Positions 1 to 8,990 of a DNA stretch of 31,501 nucleotides are shown here, one piece after another. The stretch's first letter is position 1. Each line of letters starts with the position of its first letter. Location: positions 3,878 through 35,378 of the forward strand of contig NKYR01000216.1 in assembly GCA_003184365.1 (NCBI GenBank). The letters run 5' to 3'. This DNA comes from Evernia prunastri (lineage: Eukaryota; Ascomycota; Lecanoromycetes; Lecanorales; Parmeliaceae). A program made the position numbers and the translations under genes. Below the pieces are notes generated by a model. The model worked only from the letters and a program-made list of their open reading frames with translations. It searched no databases and was not told the origin of the DNA.

Positions 1-64
1 CTTCATAGCTATTATTCCGTTCATACCGGAATCAATGCATTCAGCTACACTCCAGTCCCTGACA

Positions 65-629
65 TAATAATAGCTATCCGACGAGGGACCTGGNGCAGAA
101 CACTATTAGATTCTCATACCTCTCCAGCAAGTGAGCCTGCTACAATGGCAGTCAAATTCAGAACAACATCGCTCCGAATCATATTCCACATCACATTATG
201 TACACTTGGGACACGTCTACAGCGATCTTCAGCGATCTTCAGCGACCGAATCCGAAGGAGGACAAGGCTTGGAAGGCTTGGAAGGCTTGGTGGGGTGCAA
301 GAGCATGAAATAGAATGGATGGAATGGATGGATTGTGGTGTCATGTGACAAGGTTAGGAGAAGAGCTGGGGAAGTGCGCCTGTTGCGCAATGGAAATGTG
401 AGGATTCGTGCCTGTTGCACTATCGGAATCTCAGCCATCCCCAGCAAGTGAGCCTGCTTCAAGGCATTCGATTCCAGCGGCCAATATGGCCATTCTTTAT
501 TCGATTCTACAGCATGGAAAGATCTGGAGAGCACAGGCAAGAGGCACGTCATTACAGTGCAGCGTCTCCAGATTCTCGGGCATGAAGGAGGCACGTCATG
601 AGGACATGACGATTTGGAGGAGGGGGTAG
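65..629 (+). other. LTR-element interior without recognisable genes
   Basis: The interior has an N at 94 and local duplications: an 18-bp repeat (124-141 and 441-458), a tandem AGCGATCTTC (about 220-240), tandem GGAAGGCTT (about 270-288) and GGAATGGAT units (about 313-332). Short open frames exist on both strands, one (408-629) ending exactly at the LTR border. None resembles a retroelement protein. It may be noncoding or the far 3' end of a polyprotein. Confidence 0.45.
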
Positions 630-798
630 TGTCATGGTTCCAGCTCACAATACCATGACTCCTCTACCTGGCCGAATCGGACCTAGCGCGGCTTGGCCCT
701 GCCCACAAATATCCGCCTTCTGCCATCATTAGACCTTCATAGCTATTATTCCGTTCATACCGGAATCAATGCATTCAGCTACACTCCAGTCCCTGACA
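630..798 (+). repeat. 3' LTR, 169 bp
   Basis: It starts TGTCA and ends TGACA, a perfect 5-bp terminal inverted repeat. It is preceded by a G-rich tract and a TAG (627-629). The last 64 bases are identical to window bases 1-64. The purine tract + TAG + TGT layout is also seen at the 3' LTR of the Ty3 element at 25155, which suggests the same broad class. Confidence 0.72.
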
Positions 799-963
799 AA
801 AACACCAAGGGTTTCGGGTCAAAAAGCAGGATATGGTTCTTCACGAAAGGGGTCCGGCGACCGTAGGGTAGCCTCTTTCAATGGTCTCAGTCAATTAGAT
901 TCGATAGATAGATTGCACATCTCGCATAGTTGGCCCACTAAGGGTCTAACTTCAGGGTAGTAT
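799..963 (+). other. Possible 3' end of a non-LTR retroelement (with the tail at 964-989)
   Basis: This is normal-GC sequence between the LTR element and a tetranucleotide tail. It has no good reading frame. A similar arrangement in the opposite orientation lies at 14159-14260 (AGTATGA followed by an AATC-type tail). A LINE-like 3' end is an inference from the tail only. Confidence 0.25.
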
Positions 964-989
964 GAATAAATCAATCAATCAATCAATCA
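964..989 (+). repeat. (AATC)n microsatellite
   Basis: About five consecutive AATC units follow AGTATGAATAA. It could be a plain microsatellite or the simple-repeat tail of a retroposed element. The matching tail on the other strand lies near 14159-14190. Confidence 0.8.
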
Positions 990-1930
990 GGACCATACAC
1001 ATATTCCAGTGCACACGGAGGGTAGCTGTAACATTGGGTCGGGCTATCTCATCGCCATGGGTAGGCCGAACAGTGGCCTGAATATGCCTCTTCAGGCCCA
1101 TGGCCACAGCGCTAACAAGACTCCCATATCTATTCAATATAGACCTTGAGACTTTGAGTGCAAACGTAGCTGTATGTATATACAGGCAGGAGTGGATGGG
1201 CTAAAAAACGATGCAATGATTCTGAAAGAGATGAATCAACTGAAGAGCAATTGCAGTGCTAGAAGCAGTATATATGTACTCCTCATAGTACACTGTCTCT
1301 TCCCATGGCCTTGCCTGTGCACCAAATCCTTGCAAAATGGCGTTTCGATACGACACTAACCCCCGGTCCTACTGTAGCGAAGAAAATCCTACCGAGGGAC
1401 TCTAATAATGTAGCTGTAAAACATCCTCAGCCTAAGCTCGAAAGGTGCATTAATATGCGAGGTAAGGGGCGAAGAGTGGGCTTTTTTAGGGGAGGGGCTT
1501 TACTAAGTATCTCGTCACAGCGGTGTGCTATTGGAACGATATCACTAATGATAGGTAGAGGAGTTAGTTGCCTATGTCCTTATGGGGAGTATACTTCTCT
1601 TTTGGTCAATAATGATATGGGTGATAATCGACTTAATAACAGTAATAATAACAGTACAACCAACCAACCCACCGCAAAACCACCTCCCTACCTACTCAAA
1701 CACTACTCCTCAACCTTCCTCATACCATCGAATCTCCAAAACCATGACCGATACCCATTGCATGGTACAACCTAATCATGGGTATCAGCCTCCTAAGCTG
1801 AGATCACTGTGACGCAAGTATCCCACGGATTGGTAGGGCGTAAAAATCAGGGGGTTCAGCTCTACTCTCCAAAAATCGCGAACTTTCATAACAACGCGTC
1901 TTCCAACTACCAAATCTGGCCAAATCTGGC
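990..1930. other. Gene-poor stretch, nothing recognised
   Basis: Mixed composition with short AAT-rich and AACAGT runs near 1635-1660. Open frames up to about 156 codons occur on the plus strand, but they have low-complexity Asn/Thr/Pro content, no family resemblance and no convincing splice context. I see no gene here. Confidence 0.4.
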
Positions 1931-1934
1931 CCAA

Positions 1935-2110
1935 TTAGGAATAACCATGCCTCGTAATAGATGCACGATCTCGCCATCAGGAGGCGCTGCAACTGATGGA
2001 ACAAGTGGTGGAAGCCAAAGAACGCTGGGGGTTTCTCGTCTTCCTCGCACTTCTGTACCCCATTTTTGGATCGTCCCTCTACGGCCAAGGAAAATTCTGC
2101 GCGTCATCAG
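1935..2110 (+). pseudogene. Eroded TPR (kinesin-light-chain-like) coding scrap
   Basis: In the frame through 1950-2110 the translation contains RHQEALQLMEQVVEAKER. This matches the repeat signature of the TPRs that follow NB-ARC domains in many fungal NLRs (G-R-x-x-E-A-x-x-L-x-x-x-V-x-x). Only one repeat is legible. Stops lie just upstream in the same frame, an NLA-like fragment sits in another frame, and the frame ends about 25 codons after a hydrophobic stretch. I read it as the relic of an NB-ARC/TPR gene. It is on the opposite strand to the NB-ARC fragment at 7625-8367, so the two are not simply one broken gene. A chance match cannot be excluded. Confidence 0.4.
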
Positions 2111-2543
2111 ACGTAAAAGCCGAGGTAATGTTTCAGAAGGTCATGTGAGTTATTCGGACCCAAATTGCCTTGGCCAACCTATCGAATTGTGTGTGGAGGT
2201 GCCGGCACTCTCACTTCAAAAAGCGATGCAGTTATTGCGATTGAAACTGAAAGGATCTGCGAGCTCTTTCGACGTGTCGAGTACTACAGAAAGGCTGCTG
2301 GATGTCCTGGGATATATTCCGCTAGCCAGAAGTTATGCACCCTACATACTGTAAGAAGGAAACGGCTGGCGTGCACGTATTTTACTTATTTATTAGCTCC
2401 GTGAACGCAAACAGTTGAAGGTCCAAAATTGGAAAACTTTCTAGAATTGGAATCGTCCTGACTTATCAGAGAACCTTTTATAGGTGGCATTTCTCATTAT
2501 TCTCGCATCAAGATGTTGTAATGTTGATTATATCCTATTCAAA
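2111..2543. other. Intergenic, upstream of the F-box-like gene
   Basis: I see no gene. The stretch from 2400 includes the likely promoter and 5' UTR of the gene starting at 2544. No clear TATA or binding site stands out. Confidence 0.4.
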
Positions 2544-3239
2544 ATGATCCGTCTCGCCCAAGAAATCTGGGATCAAATTACGCAAGATTTACCTTCGTTT
2601 TCCGTGAAGAGCGCTACTCAGATCTTTGGATTTAAGTTCAGCAATAAATCGCAGGCCAAGCATGTCCGAGTCTGGAGCGCCATTTTTCGAGATTCAGCTT
2701 GGGTAACCAAAGCTAGAGAGTGGGGACTGATGCCAACGTTGATCGGTTCGAACTTGAGAGTCTACTATAATCATCAACGAGCTTCAAGTACGGCATATAT
2801 GGCCCTTTACACTTGGGCACACACTCGACGAGGCAATACATTCAAAGCCGATCCAGAGAATTTTGAACTGTTTCTCAAGTGCTTGATGCCGCACTCCTTT
2901 GATTCGTCTACCCATGAAATCAAATTCAAGTGTGGCATTACTCTCAATGTATCCGAAGTCCGCGGTTGTGACTCGATAGTGGTCGAGCCCACAAAACTCT
3001 TGACCTATCGTTCCAAAGGCTTTCGATCAGAGTATCTGTTCTGGGATGACATCACATATAGTCTCCGACAGGTCGATCTGGTCTCAGCCAAAAGACCATG
3101 GAGACCAGCTACGCAATTCGCTGACGTACATAAAGGCTGTCGTCTACTCCTGCTGGACTATCCGGATTCTCCCCACCGCTTTGTTGATGTGCTAGAGCCG
3201 GAAGAGTATCAGAGGAAATTGGTGGAATGGAAGCGTTGA
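2544..3239 (+). CDS. Unrecognised fungal protein with an F-box-like N-terminus, 231 aa
   Basis: An uninterrupted frame of 231 codons from ATG 2544. The frame is open up to an ATG at 2484, but the 20 extra residues are hydrophobic and unlike the rest. The inner start gives MIRLAQEIWDQITQDLP, which resembles the opening helix of fungal F-boxes (L-P-x-E-I-W-x-x-I). If that is right, the protein could be a substrate adaptor for an SCF ubiquitin ligase, but only the first helix is suggestive. The rest is Trp/Tyr-rich, soluble, without membrane segments, and holds no motif I can name; it ends in a basic tail. Codon use looks like a normal expressed gene. No intron is needed. It stands alone, with about 1.2 kb to the next gene. 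The call as a real gene is firmer than the F-box idea. Confidence 0.62.
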   Translation: MIRLAQEIWDQITQDLPSFSVKSATQIFGFKFSNKSQAKHVRVWSAIFRDSAWVTKAREWGLMPTLIGSNLRVYYNHQRASSTAYMALYTWAHTRRGNTFKADPENFELFLKCLMPHSFDSSTHEIKFKCGITLNVSEVRGCDSIVVEPTKLLTYRSKGFRSEYLFWDDITYSLRQVDLVSAKRPWRPATQFADVHKGCRLLLLDYPDSPHRFVDVLEPEEYQRKLVEWKR

Positions 3240-3969
3240 TATTCAAACGCACGCTGGCGTGCCTTTCCTAAAGATTGGAGAAGTCGCTAAGAAACCAAAG
3301 TAAATAGTCATCAATCAACGTTAAGGACTGGATCCCATGACTGGTATAAACCAAGTTTCTAGCCTTCGTTGCAATCTTTAATCCTATCAATTCCTCCCAT
3401 AATATAGCTTCAACTCCTGATAAATCATTTCCACCGTCCTACAAAGCTTTGTCAACGTTTCACAATCGGACCTAAGATATCTCTGAAATGTCATGGAGAT
3501 GGGTTTCACTACCGGCTGGTAGACAACAAAGCCTTTGTGCCGATAGTCCAGTGACACGCAGTCGTTTCCATATGAGCGATGGTATCGGAATAGCGAGGGC
3601 TTCCTGAGTGCGTCTGATTGGCAGTATATTTAGTCCTCAGATAAGTCTGATACCGAAAATGACGCTGACGGTCTCCTTACAGCGGTGTAACCTTCTTACT
3701 TCTCTCCCCTGTCTGTAATCACTTTCGACGGTGTCCTCCATAGCCACCCCTGTGGGCTGCCTATACCCACCTCCATTATTTCAATATCTCCGCACGTATT
3801 GCGCCACCACCTCGAGCCGATCTTTCCACTCATCTTCCTAGGAGCCTAACTTCAACTTTCCTGCGCCCGATAATATTGGCACCGGGTCGTAGTGGTATCA
3901 CAGAAAGCATTGCCGCATTTCTACCACAGCCCTCCTCAGCCACCGTTTTCCCCTGGAAAAACGTCCATC
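3240..3969. other. Intergenic, nothing recognised
   Basis: Normal-GC sequence between the F-box-like gene and the coding remnant at 3970-4352. No long frame, RNA gene or clear repeat was seen. Confidence 0.4.
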
Positions 3970-4352
3970 CTAGCTCTTGCAGATCTGTGGTATCGACGGC
4001 AGCGCTTGCTCGATCGTTTGAGCAATGTCGTCATTCTTAAGCTCTGGTAACGAGCTGTGTATGCCAAGCATTTGTGCAGCACCGGCTGCGGACCCGTTTT
4101 GATAGGCAAAGATCCCGTCCATAGTCGGACTATTTGGACCTTTGGATGAAGGAGAATCGTTGTGAGTGAGGAGGTGCGCCATTTGTGGAACAATCAGATA
4201 GCCGAGCCCAATTCCGAAAATGGATCATCGAGCCCTGCCAAAGGTGGAACCTTCGATGATGTCTGCATTCCATCCTAGTATAGTTTGGCAATATTTGCTT
4301 GGTGGGTGATTGGCGGTGGAGGAGCGTAGAGGGACTGGACCGGTGTCATTCA
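3970..4352 (-). pseudogene. Eroded coding remnant, unknown family
   Basis: On the minus strand from an ATG near 4352, one frame stays coding-like to a stop at 3970 except for one in-frame TGA near 4229. Its second half includes MAHLLTHND and a Gly/Ala-rich stretch ending in PSIPQICKS. A second frame in the first half is also open and begins MTPVQSLYAPPPP. Two competing frames and internal stops suggest a decayed gene or an exon of a gene I cannot delimit. No function is proposed. It lies downstream of the CK1-like gene on the same strand. Confidence 0.25.
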
Positions 4353-4452
4353 TCCAATATCTTGCAGTGATCGATGCAGCTTTCAGCTAATCCGAGCACG
4401 TTGTCTCTTTGTATCCGAACCGATCTGCCATGACCTTATAGCTATTGCTTTG

Positions 4453-5619
4453 TCAAACCCAATACGCTCCCTTCTGAACCTCCCTCCGGCAAGGCGAGAT
4501 GCCTTGCAATTCCTTCCTTCTCAGATATTCGAGGATGGTCCAATCATACACATGATCATAATCGAAGCGCTCGCGCACGAAGAGATCGCGGAAGATTTTG
4601 CGTAGATTGGAATATTTCGGTTTCTCGTCAAAGTCAAGAGAACGGATGTAGTCGAAATAAACCGCAAATTCCTGAGGGAGATCCGCGCATAGATCCTCGG
4701 TATCGATCCTTCTCTTTTCCTCCAAGATAAGTTCTTCCTTTTGCGTCTGATCTGTGGCTATGAGACCTTGCCATGGGAGAGAGCCCCGGAGGAAGTAGAG
4801 AAGCATGTACCCGAGGGATTCCAAATCATCGCAGCAACGTTGCACTTGACTAGGCGTTAGTCTTTGCGCAGCAAGAACCGAGGATATCATACTTACCAAC
4901 GCCTAAATGACCGTTGACGCTGGCAAAACGGGCCGTGCCAATTAAATGTGGATTCCGGGCACGACCGGTATTGATCTGAGCAGTAAGGCGTTCCGTGGCG
5001 AGGCCCAAATCCGTCACATAAATCAGATTTCCCTGCTTCCCCACACCCATCAAGAAATTCTCCGGCTTGATGTCTCGATGAATGACGCTCTTGGAATGGA
5101 TATATTCGAGACGGTAGAGGAGCTGGTCGACGAGCATCAAAACAGTCTTGAGAGAGAATTTGCGACCGCAGAAGTTGAAAAGGTCTTCCAGACTCGGCCC
5201 CAGAAGATCAAACACCATAGTATTGTACTCACACTCCGTCTCATAAGCGTGGACTCGTGGAATACCGACACCACCAGAAAGGAACCGATAGGTGTCGGCT
5301 TCGTCTTCCAATAATGAGGGATCGATAGACACGTGTTCGAGTTTGATAGCGACATCTTCGCCGGTATTGATGTTGGTTCCTTACGTGTGATGAGCCTCAA
5401 TAGGTAGCTGGGGCTTCCACATCCGTTTTACCTATGTACACAGTGCCGAAGCCGCCCCCACCAATCCTCCTTTGTAGCTGATATTTACCGACTATACGTA
5501 GATCCTAATGTAGATGAGCTGTTAGTATACCGTAGCGTCGTCCTGTCGATAGGGCATAGAGAAAGGGCATAGAGAAGTGGCAAGATCGAAGCACACAACT
5601 TACTCACCAAGTTCCCCAT
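4453..5619 (-). CDS. Casein kinase 1-like Ser/Thr protein kinase, four exons, 319 aa
   Basis: Exons 5619-5608, 5504-5432, 5379-4897 and 4844-4453 join in frame. The introns are 103, 52 and 52 nt; intron 1 starts GTGAGT, carries a perfect TACTAAC and ends TTAG. Visible kinase features are the Gly loop IGGGGFG (18-24), VAIK Lys41, HRDIKPEN with Asp131, and Asp152 in DLG, where kinases normally have DFG. CK1 hallmarks are LLGPSLEDLF, GTARFASVN (about 176-184), DDLESLGY, GSLPWQGL and the DWT near the C-terminus. CK1 enzymes phosphorylate acidic or primed Ser/Thr sites. The paired arginines usual before DDLESLGY are replaced by RCC, and the long C-terminal tail of Hrr25-type kinases is absent. It is probably a diverged extra paralogue, still complete. 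Its start faces the DUF7924-like gene across about 385 bp. Confidence 0.85.
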
Positions 5620-6004
5620 TTGTGGAACCGATACAAGCTGTAGTGGACAAAGTGCTCGCCTATCATTTCGATGGGACGAAGATCAAAAGGAGTATTTGCT
5701 GGCCTTCGAACTGTGGAATTGGCCCAGACTATATACTACAGCGGCGCATATATCTAAGTACAAGAAGCTTCTACCGAGCTCGTAGCGAGCGCACTACGGC
5801 GGAATAATAATGCGGGCTCCGCATGTGGCAGGAGTTGCCGAAAGATATGTTTTAGTGTTCTCTAGGCAGCAGCCATTCCGTTGATTGGCTGTCAACCCCG
5901 CAATACAAAAGACTCACACGCTAGCATGGTCGTCGGAAGCGCGCATCTCGTTCTTGATTGTCCATCATCCACTGGAAAAAGACGTGTCATAAGTCTAAGA
6001 CTCA
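5620..6004. promoter_or_regulatory. Shared divergent promoter region
   Basis: About 385 bp separate the start of the CK1-like gene (5619, minus) from the first possible start of the DUF7924-like gene (6005, plus). Head-to-head genes this close often share control elements. I recognise no specific factor site. An open frame at 5577-5807 has no support. Confidence 0.45.
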
Positions 6005-7579
6005 TTGCCTTTAGAGACAACTCCAATGCCCTGCAGTCGAAAGCGACAACTGTGTGTTCAAGCAGAGCCTACGACTGACTCTTCACCGCCCATCGCTAAA
6101 CGACGAAAGCTCGAGAAGCAGCAACGACACAGGACACCCAGCTGGTTTTGGGACAATTTGTCACGGCAGTGGCTAACTCCTCGCACTCTCCGAGAGTTTG
6201 ATCGAAGAACGGAGTGGCCTGCTACCCCTTTACCGCCTGATCGGACTGGTAAGGAAGACATTGACCTTGCACAGCTCAAGCGCTTCGCAAGACACGGTGG
6301 ACCAAGCCTTGGGCACCTGAGAGCTGTAAGTTTTATCAAACCCTTTTGAAATTGCCTTCTGACTGTATGCCAGTATCCAGAACCCGAAACCGCCGTTCCT
6401 TCCAATCGAACGATGTCGTCAAGTCAATCGGGCTCCCGGAAACGAGCCAAGACTGGAAGAGAATCGGATATGTCCTCGAAGACGAAGAAATCCTCTGCAT
6501 ATGACCCTGCCTTCGAGCAGCATCTCATTGATCATGGCATACGTGTGAATAATCGCGCTCAGAAACCAAGTAATTGGGCCGAAATCAATAGGAGAATTAC
6601 TCAACCAAGGCCGTCTCTTTCCCCCTCGCGCTTCTCTGAGACCGCCTTTGAAACCTTTCAGCAGACCAACGAAGAAGCATTGACTGAAGCCACAGTAATG
6701 AGCAAGGCATTCCCGATCATCGCTGGCACCTCCGACATTCCCTCACAGGAGAACCTTCTCTTCGGAAACCTCAAACACCTGACCGATGGCTCTATCACCA
6801 AGGCCAAGCCAGACTTCTACGATGGAAGCCGTCCGGCGGATCTCAACAAGCAGATCCGGGAAGAGCTAGGGCCTTATATCGTGCCATCGACGAATACCGC
6901 TGCACCATGCTTGCCCAACTTCTTCACGGAGGGAAAAGGACCCAATGGGAATACCGCTGTGTGCAAGCGACAAGCTTTATATGACGGTGCTTTAGGTGCC
7001 CGTGGGATGCATGAGCTTCGGTCATACGTTGACCCAGAGACTGCTTACAACAACAATGCGTATACGATCACGTCGACTTATCATGGTGGCACAGGAGCCC
7101 TAAAGCTATACTCGACACACCTAACTCCTTCTATGAGTCCCGAAATCCCAATTGAATACCGAATGACCCAACTGAATGGTTGGGATATGACCGGGAACCC
7201 AGATAGCTTCCGACAAGGAGCTAGCGCTTTAAGGAACGCTAGGGACTGGGCGAAAGAGAAACGGGAAGAGCTTATGATTGCGGCAAACGGCAAGGTGCCA
7301 GATGCGGAACATTCAGATTTGGTTTCATCCACGCAGAGCTTTGTATCATTGTCATCGAACGAGACCACTCACCCAGAATCTGAGACGTCAACTGACGAGC
7401 TTGCCCTGGACGTTGGTACGTTTACTAGCTCCAGTCACAGAACTCCGGTCAGAGCCCAAACGAATCTTCCACCCAAAGTTTCCCCGAATCGACAATCCAT
7501 GAAAGCGTCTCAAGTCAAGAAGAGGCCTAGCAGGAGACCTGAAGCCTCACAAGTCATCTATAGAGAACCTAGGCTCTAG
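6005..7579 (+). CDS. DUF7924-like fungal protein, possible PD-(D/E)XK nuclease fold
   Basis: Two exons, 6026 (or in-frame 6005) to 6325 and 6374-7579, around a 48-nt GTAAGT...CAG intron; 501 aa from 6026. The family (recognised from memory as the one Pfam calls DUF7924) is common and multi-copy in Aspergillus/Penicillium, with unknown function. Landmarks are WFWDNLSRQWLT and LKRFARHGGPSLGHLRAYPEP in the N-terminal part, QPRPSLSPSRFS, then the core. The core has PDFYDG (Asp247), TEGKG (Glu286, Lys288), KRQALYDGALGARGMH (Gln300), ITSTYHGG and MTQLNGWDMTG. D...ExK followed by QxxxY-like residues resembles a PD-(D/E)XK nuclease core (inference). Basic KRRK and KRAK stretches may be nuclear signals. 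The Ser/Thr-rich C-terminal 90 residues look disordered. It is convergent with the truncated NLR, 45 bp apart. Confidence 0.82.
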
Positions 7580-7624
7580 TGCAAAGAGGTACATCTGCGG
7601 CGATGATGGCGTGCGGAAACTGGT

Positions 7625-8367
7625 TTACCGGCACAACACGCTCCAGCTGTCGTGCATTACCGGTAACACGGATTCTGCCGCTGGAAGGTTGGATGGCGTT
7701 TCGCCCTTTCGAACAATGCTCGGCAGGTACTGCTGTTTGTCTAAGATCAGGGCCCATGACTCGGATGTATTCGATAACCATCGTTTGACAGCATCCACCT
7801 GGGGTTCTAGACCGCAGACCTTGGCAACCTGTAGATAACCTCGCTCGAGGCTTTCTGTACTGCTCGCATCGATCCAAAATATGCCCCAGAATCTCAAGCA
7901 CCGTCAGCACGGGGCTGGAGTATAATTATAGATAACACACATACTCTTCACGATAATCTTCCGCAAATTTGAGGCATACCTGCGTCTTGCCTGATCCACC
8001 CAGCCCGTAAATGACAAATCTCTTCTGTTGTTGCTGCAAATTCAGGGTGGTGGACGGTAGACAGTGACTTCGTAGTCGTTTGCCAATTTCTTCTCGTCCA
8101 GTGAAGACACAGCTGGGGTTGCGGGGCACCTCGAAGTGCTTGTTGTGGAATCGAGAGGTCGGAGGTGTTCGATCTAGATCCCCACGTGCTGTTAGCAATT
8201 GTAGCATCTTCACCAGCTGTATAACTAGCAGTATCGAAAAGGGTTGACGAACCTGACTGACCTCCAACCCTGATGTGAACGTGTCCCAGGTTCGACCCCA
8301 ATTGAAAGCCTTGATTGTTATGGCCCGCAAAGCTTGTCAGGGGATTAGCAGTTGTCATGCTGAACAT
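7625..8367 (-). CDS. Truncated NB-ARC NLR with amyloid-like N-terminal motif, 205 aa
   Basis: Exons 8367-8262, 8188-7945 and 7892-7625 join in frame across introns of 73 nt (GTCAGT...CAG) and 52 nt (GTATGT...GAG). A second ATG at 8358 is equally good. The N-terminus has SFAGHNNQGFQLGSNLGHV, a Gly/Asn/Gln pattern like the short prion-forming motifs found on some fungal NLRs. Then come FTGREEIGKRL, the P-loop GLGGSGKTQ, FWGIFWIDAS, and WALILD where Walker B would be. The frame then runs about 35 unrelated residues and stops. All of ARC2 and the TPR/ankyrin/WD sensor are missing; a full NLR of this type has 700-1200 residues. The ATP-binding half is intact, so it may be a recent truncation or a retained short form. 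The stop lies 45 bp from that of the convergent DUF7924-like gene. Confidence 0.68.
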
Positions 8368-8990
8368 GTCGGGCTCGATGCTACGGTCTCAGGTGATGTC
8401 ACCGCGTTCGCACCGATTCATCGAGGTAGGCGGGGTTGAAGGCGTCGAAAATGTTTGTTGGACGCAGTAGGCTTCGCTCATCCTCAGCCTTGCTTGCTGT
8501 TCTCGCTTGTCCTGGTTGTATCTGCAGCTATTAAACTAAGCTAATTTAGGCTTAGTCAATGTATCAAAATCGACAAGACGTTTTGCAGGCATCTAGATAT
8601 CTACATATGATCTGTCTCAAATTACATGCATGCATACAGAGTGGACAGTCCAGCGTACTTTCCGCTCTCCACCCGTTCTTCACCTCTGGGTGTCAGATAC
8701 CGGTTTTTGTAATAGATATCTTGGAATCTTGCAGCATCTTCAATCCAGATGGCCCCTCGCCAATTGTGGCAGGAAGCTACAGCGCGTCGACTTTACCACG
8801 AGTCGCCCTTTGTTGGCGAGTGTCAAAATCACCAAGTCAAGTCATATGGCGGCGAGGTGGAATATTCACCCGTCCGTGACACTCAAAATGCTTCTCTCTG
8901 AGAAAATTAGCTACAAGGCTGGATCTGAGGTGTGAGGTTCGACATCGGATCCGTGCGTCTTGCGAACAAGTCCACTTTGACCTTTTTCAT
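8368..8990. other. Intergenic between two NLR genes
   Basis: This holds the likely 3' UTR/terminator of the large NLR (stop at 8991) and the promoter of the truncated NLR (start 8367), both on the minus strand. The open frames at 8559-8935 look like chance frames. Confidence 0.4.

Larger units (their letters stand above)
1..798 (+). mobile_element. Small LTR retroelement, 5' LTR cut by the window edge
   Basis: Bases 1-64 recur exactly at 735-798, and both copies end in CTGACA. The right copy extends left to a TG at 630, directly after a purine-rich tract (616-626) that fits a polypurine tract. This gives a 3' LTR of 630-798 (169 bp, TGTCA...TGACA ends) and makes 1-64 the end of the 5' LTR. 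The interior (65-629) is only 565 nt, with no gag, protease, RT or integrase that I can recognise. An N at 94, just after the 5' LTR, may hide missing sequence. So this is either a miniature (TRIM-like) element or an autonomous one with a collapsed gap. The 64/64 match suggests a young insertion. The 5' flank lies outside the window, so no target-site duplication can be checked. Confidence 0.72.

Noticed and set aside
339..350. TGTCATGTGACA inside the small LTR element, joining LTR-like ends
   Set aside because: It has the same TGTCA/TGACA ends as the LTR, but only 12 bp and nothing in the flanks supports an LTR remnant.
229..648. 139-codon minus-strand open frame in the LTR element
   Set aside because: It crosses the LTR border and repeated short tandem units, giving KPSKPSKP-type artefacts. 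No retroelement domain.
1305..1775. 156-codon plus-strand open frame
   Set aside because: The end is low-complexity Asn/Thr/Pro translated from simple repeats. No family resemblance, no start or splice context, and it overlaps AAC/AAT-rich sequence.
1809..2354. 181-codon plus-strand open frame
   Set aside because: A different frame of the same DNA carries the only recognisable protein signature (TPR). This frame looks like its shadow and has no known motif.
4946..5314. 122-codon plus-strand frame
   Set aside because: Antisense shadow of the CK1-like exon 3.
7569..7910. Minus-strand and plus-strand frames around 7570-7910
   Set aside because: They compete with the spliced NB-ARC exon 7892-7625, whose motifs and intron borders fit. 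The others show no motif.
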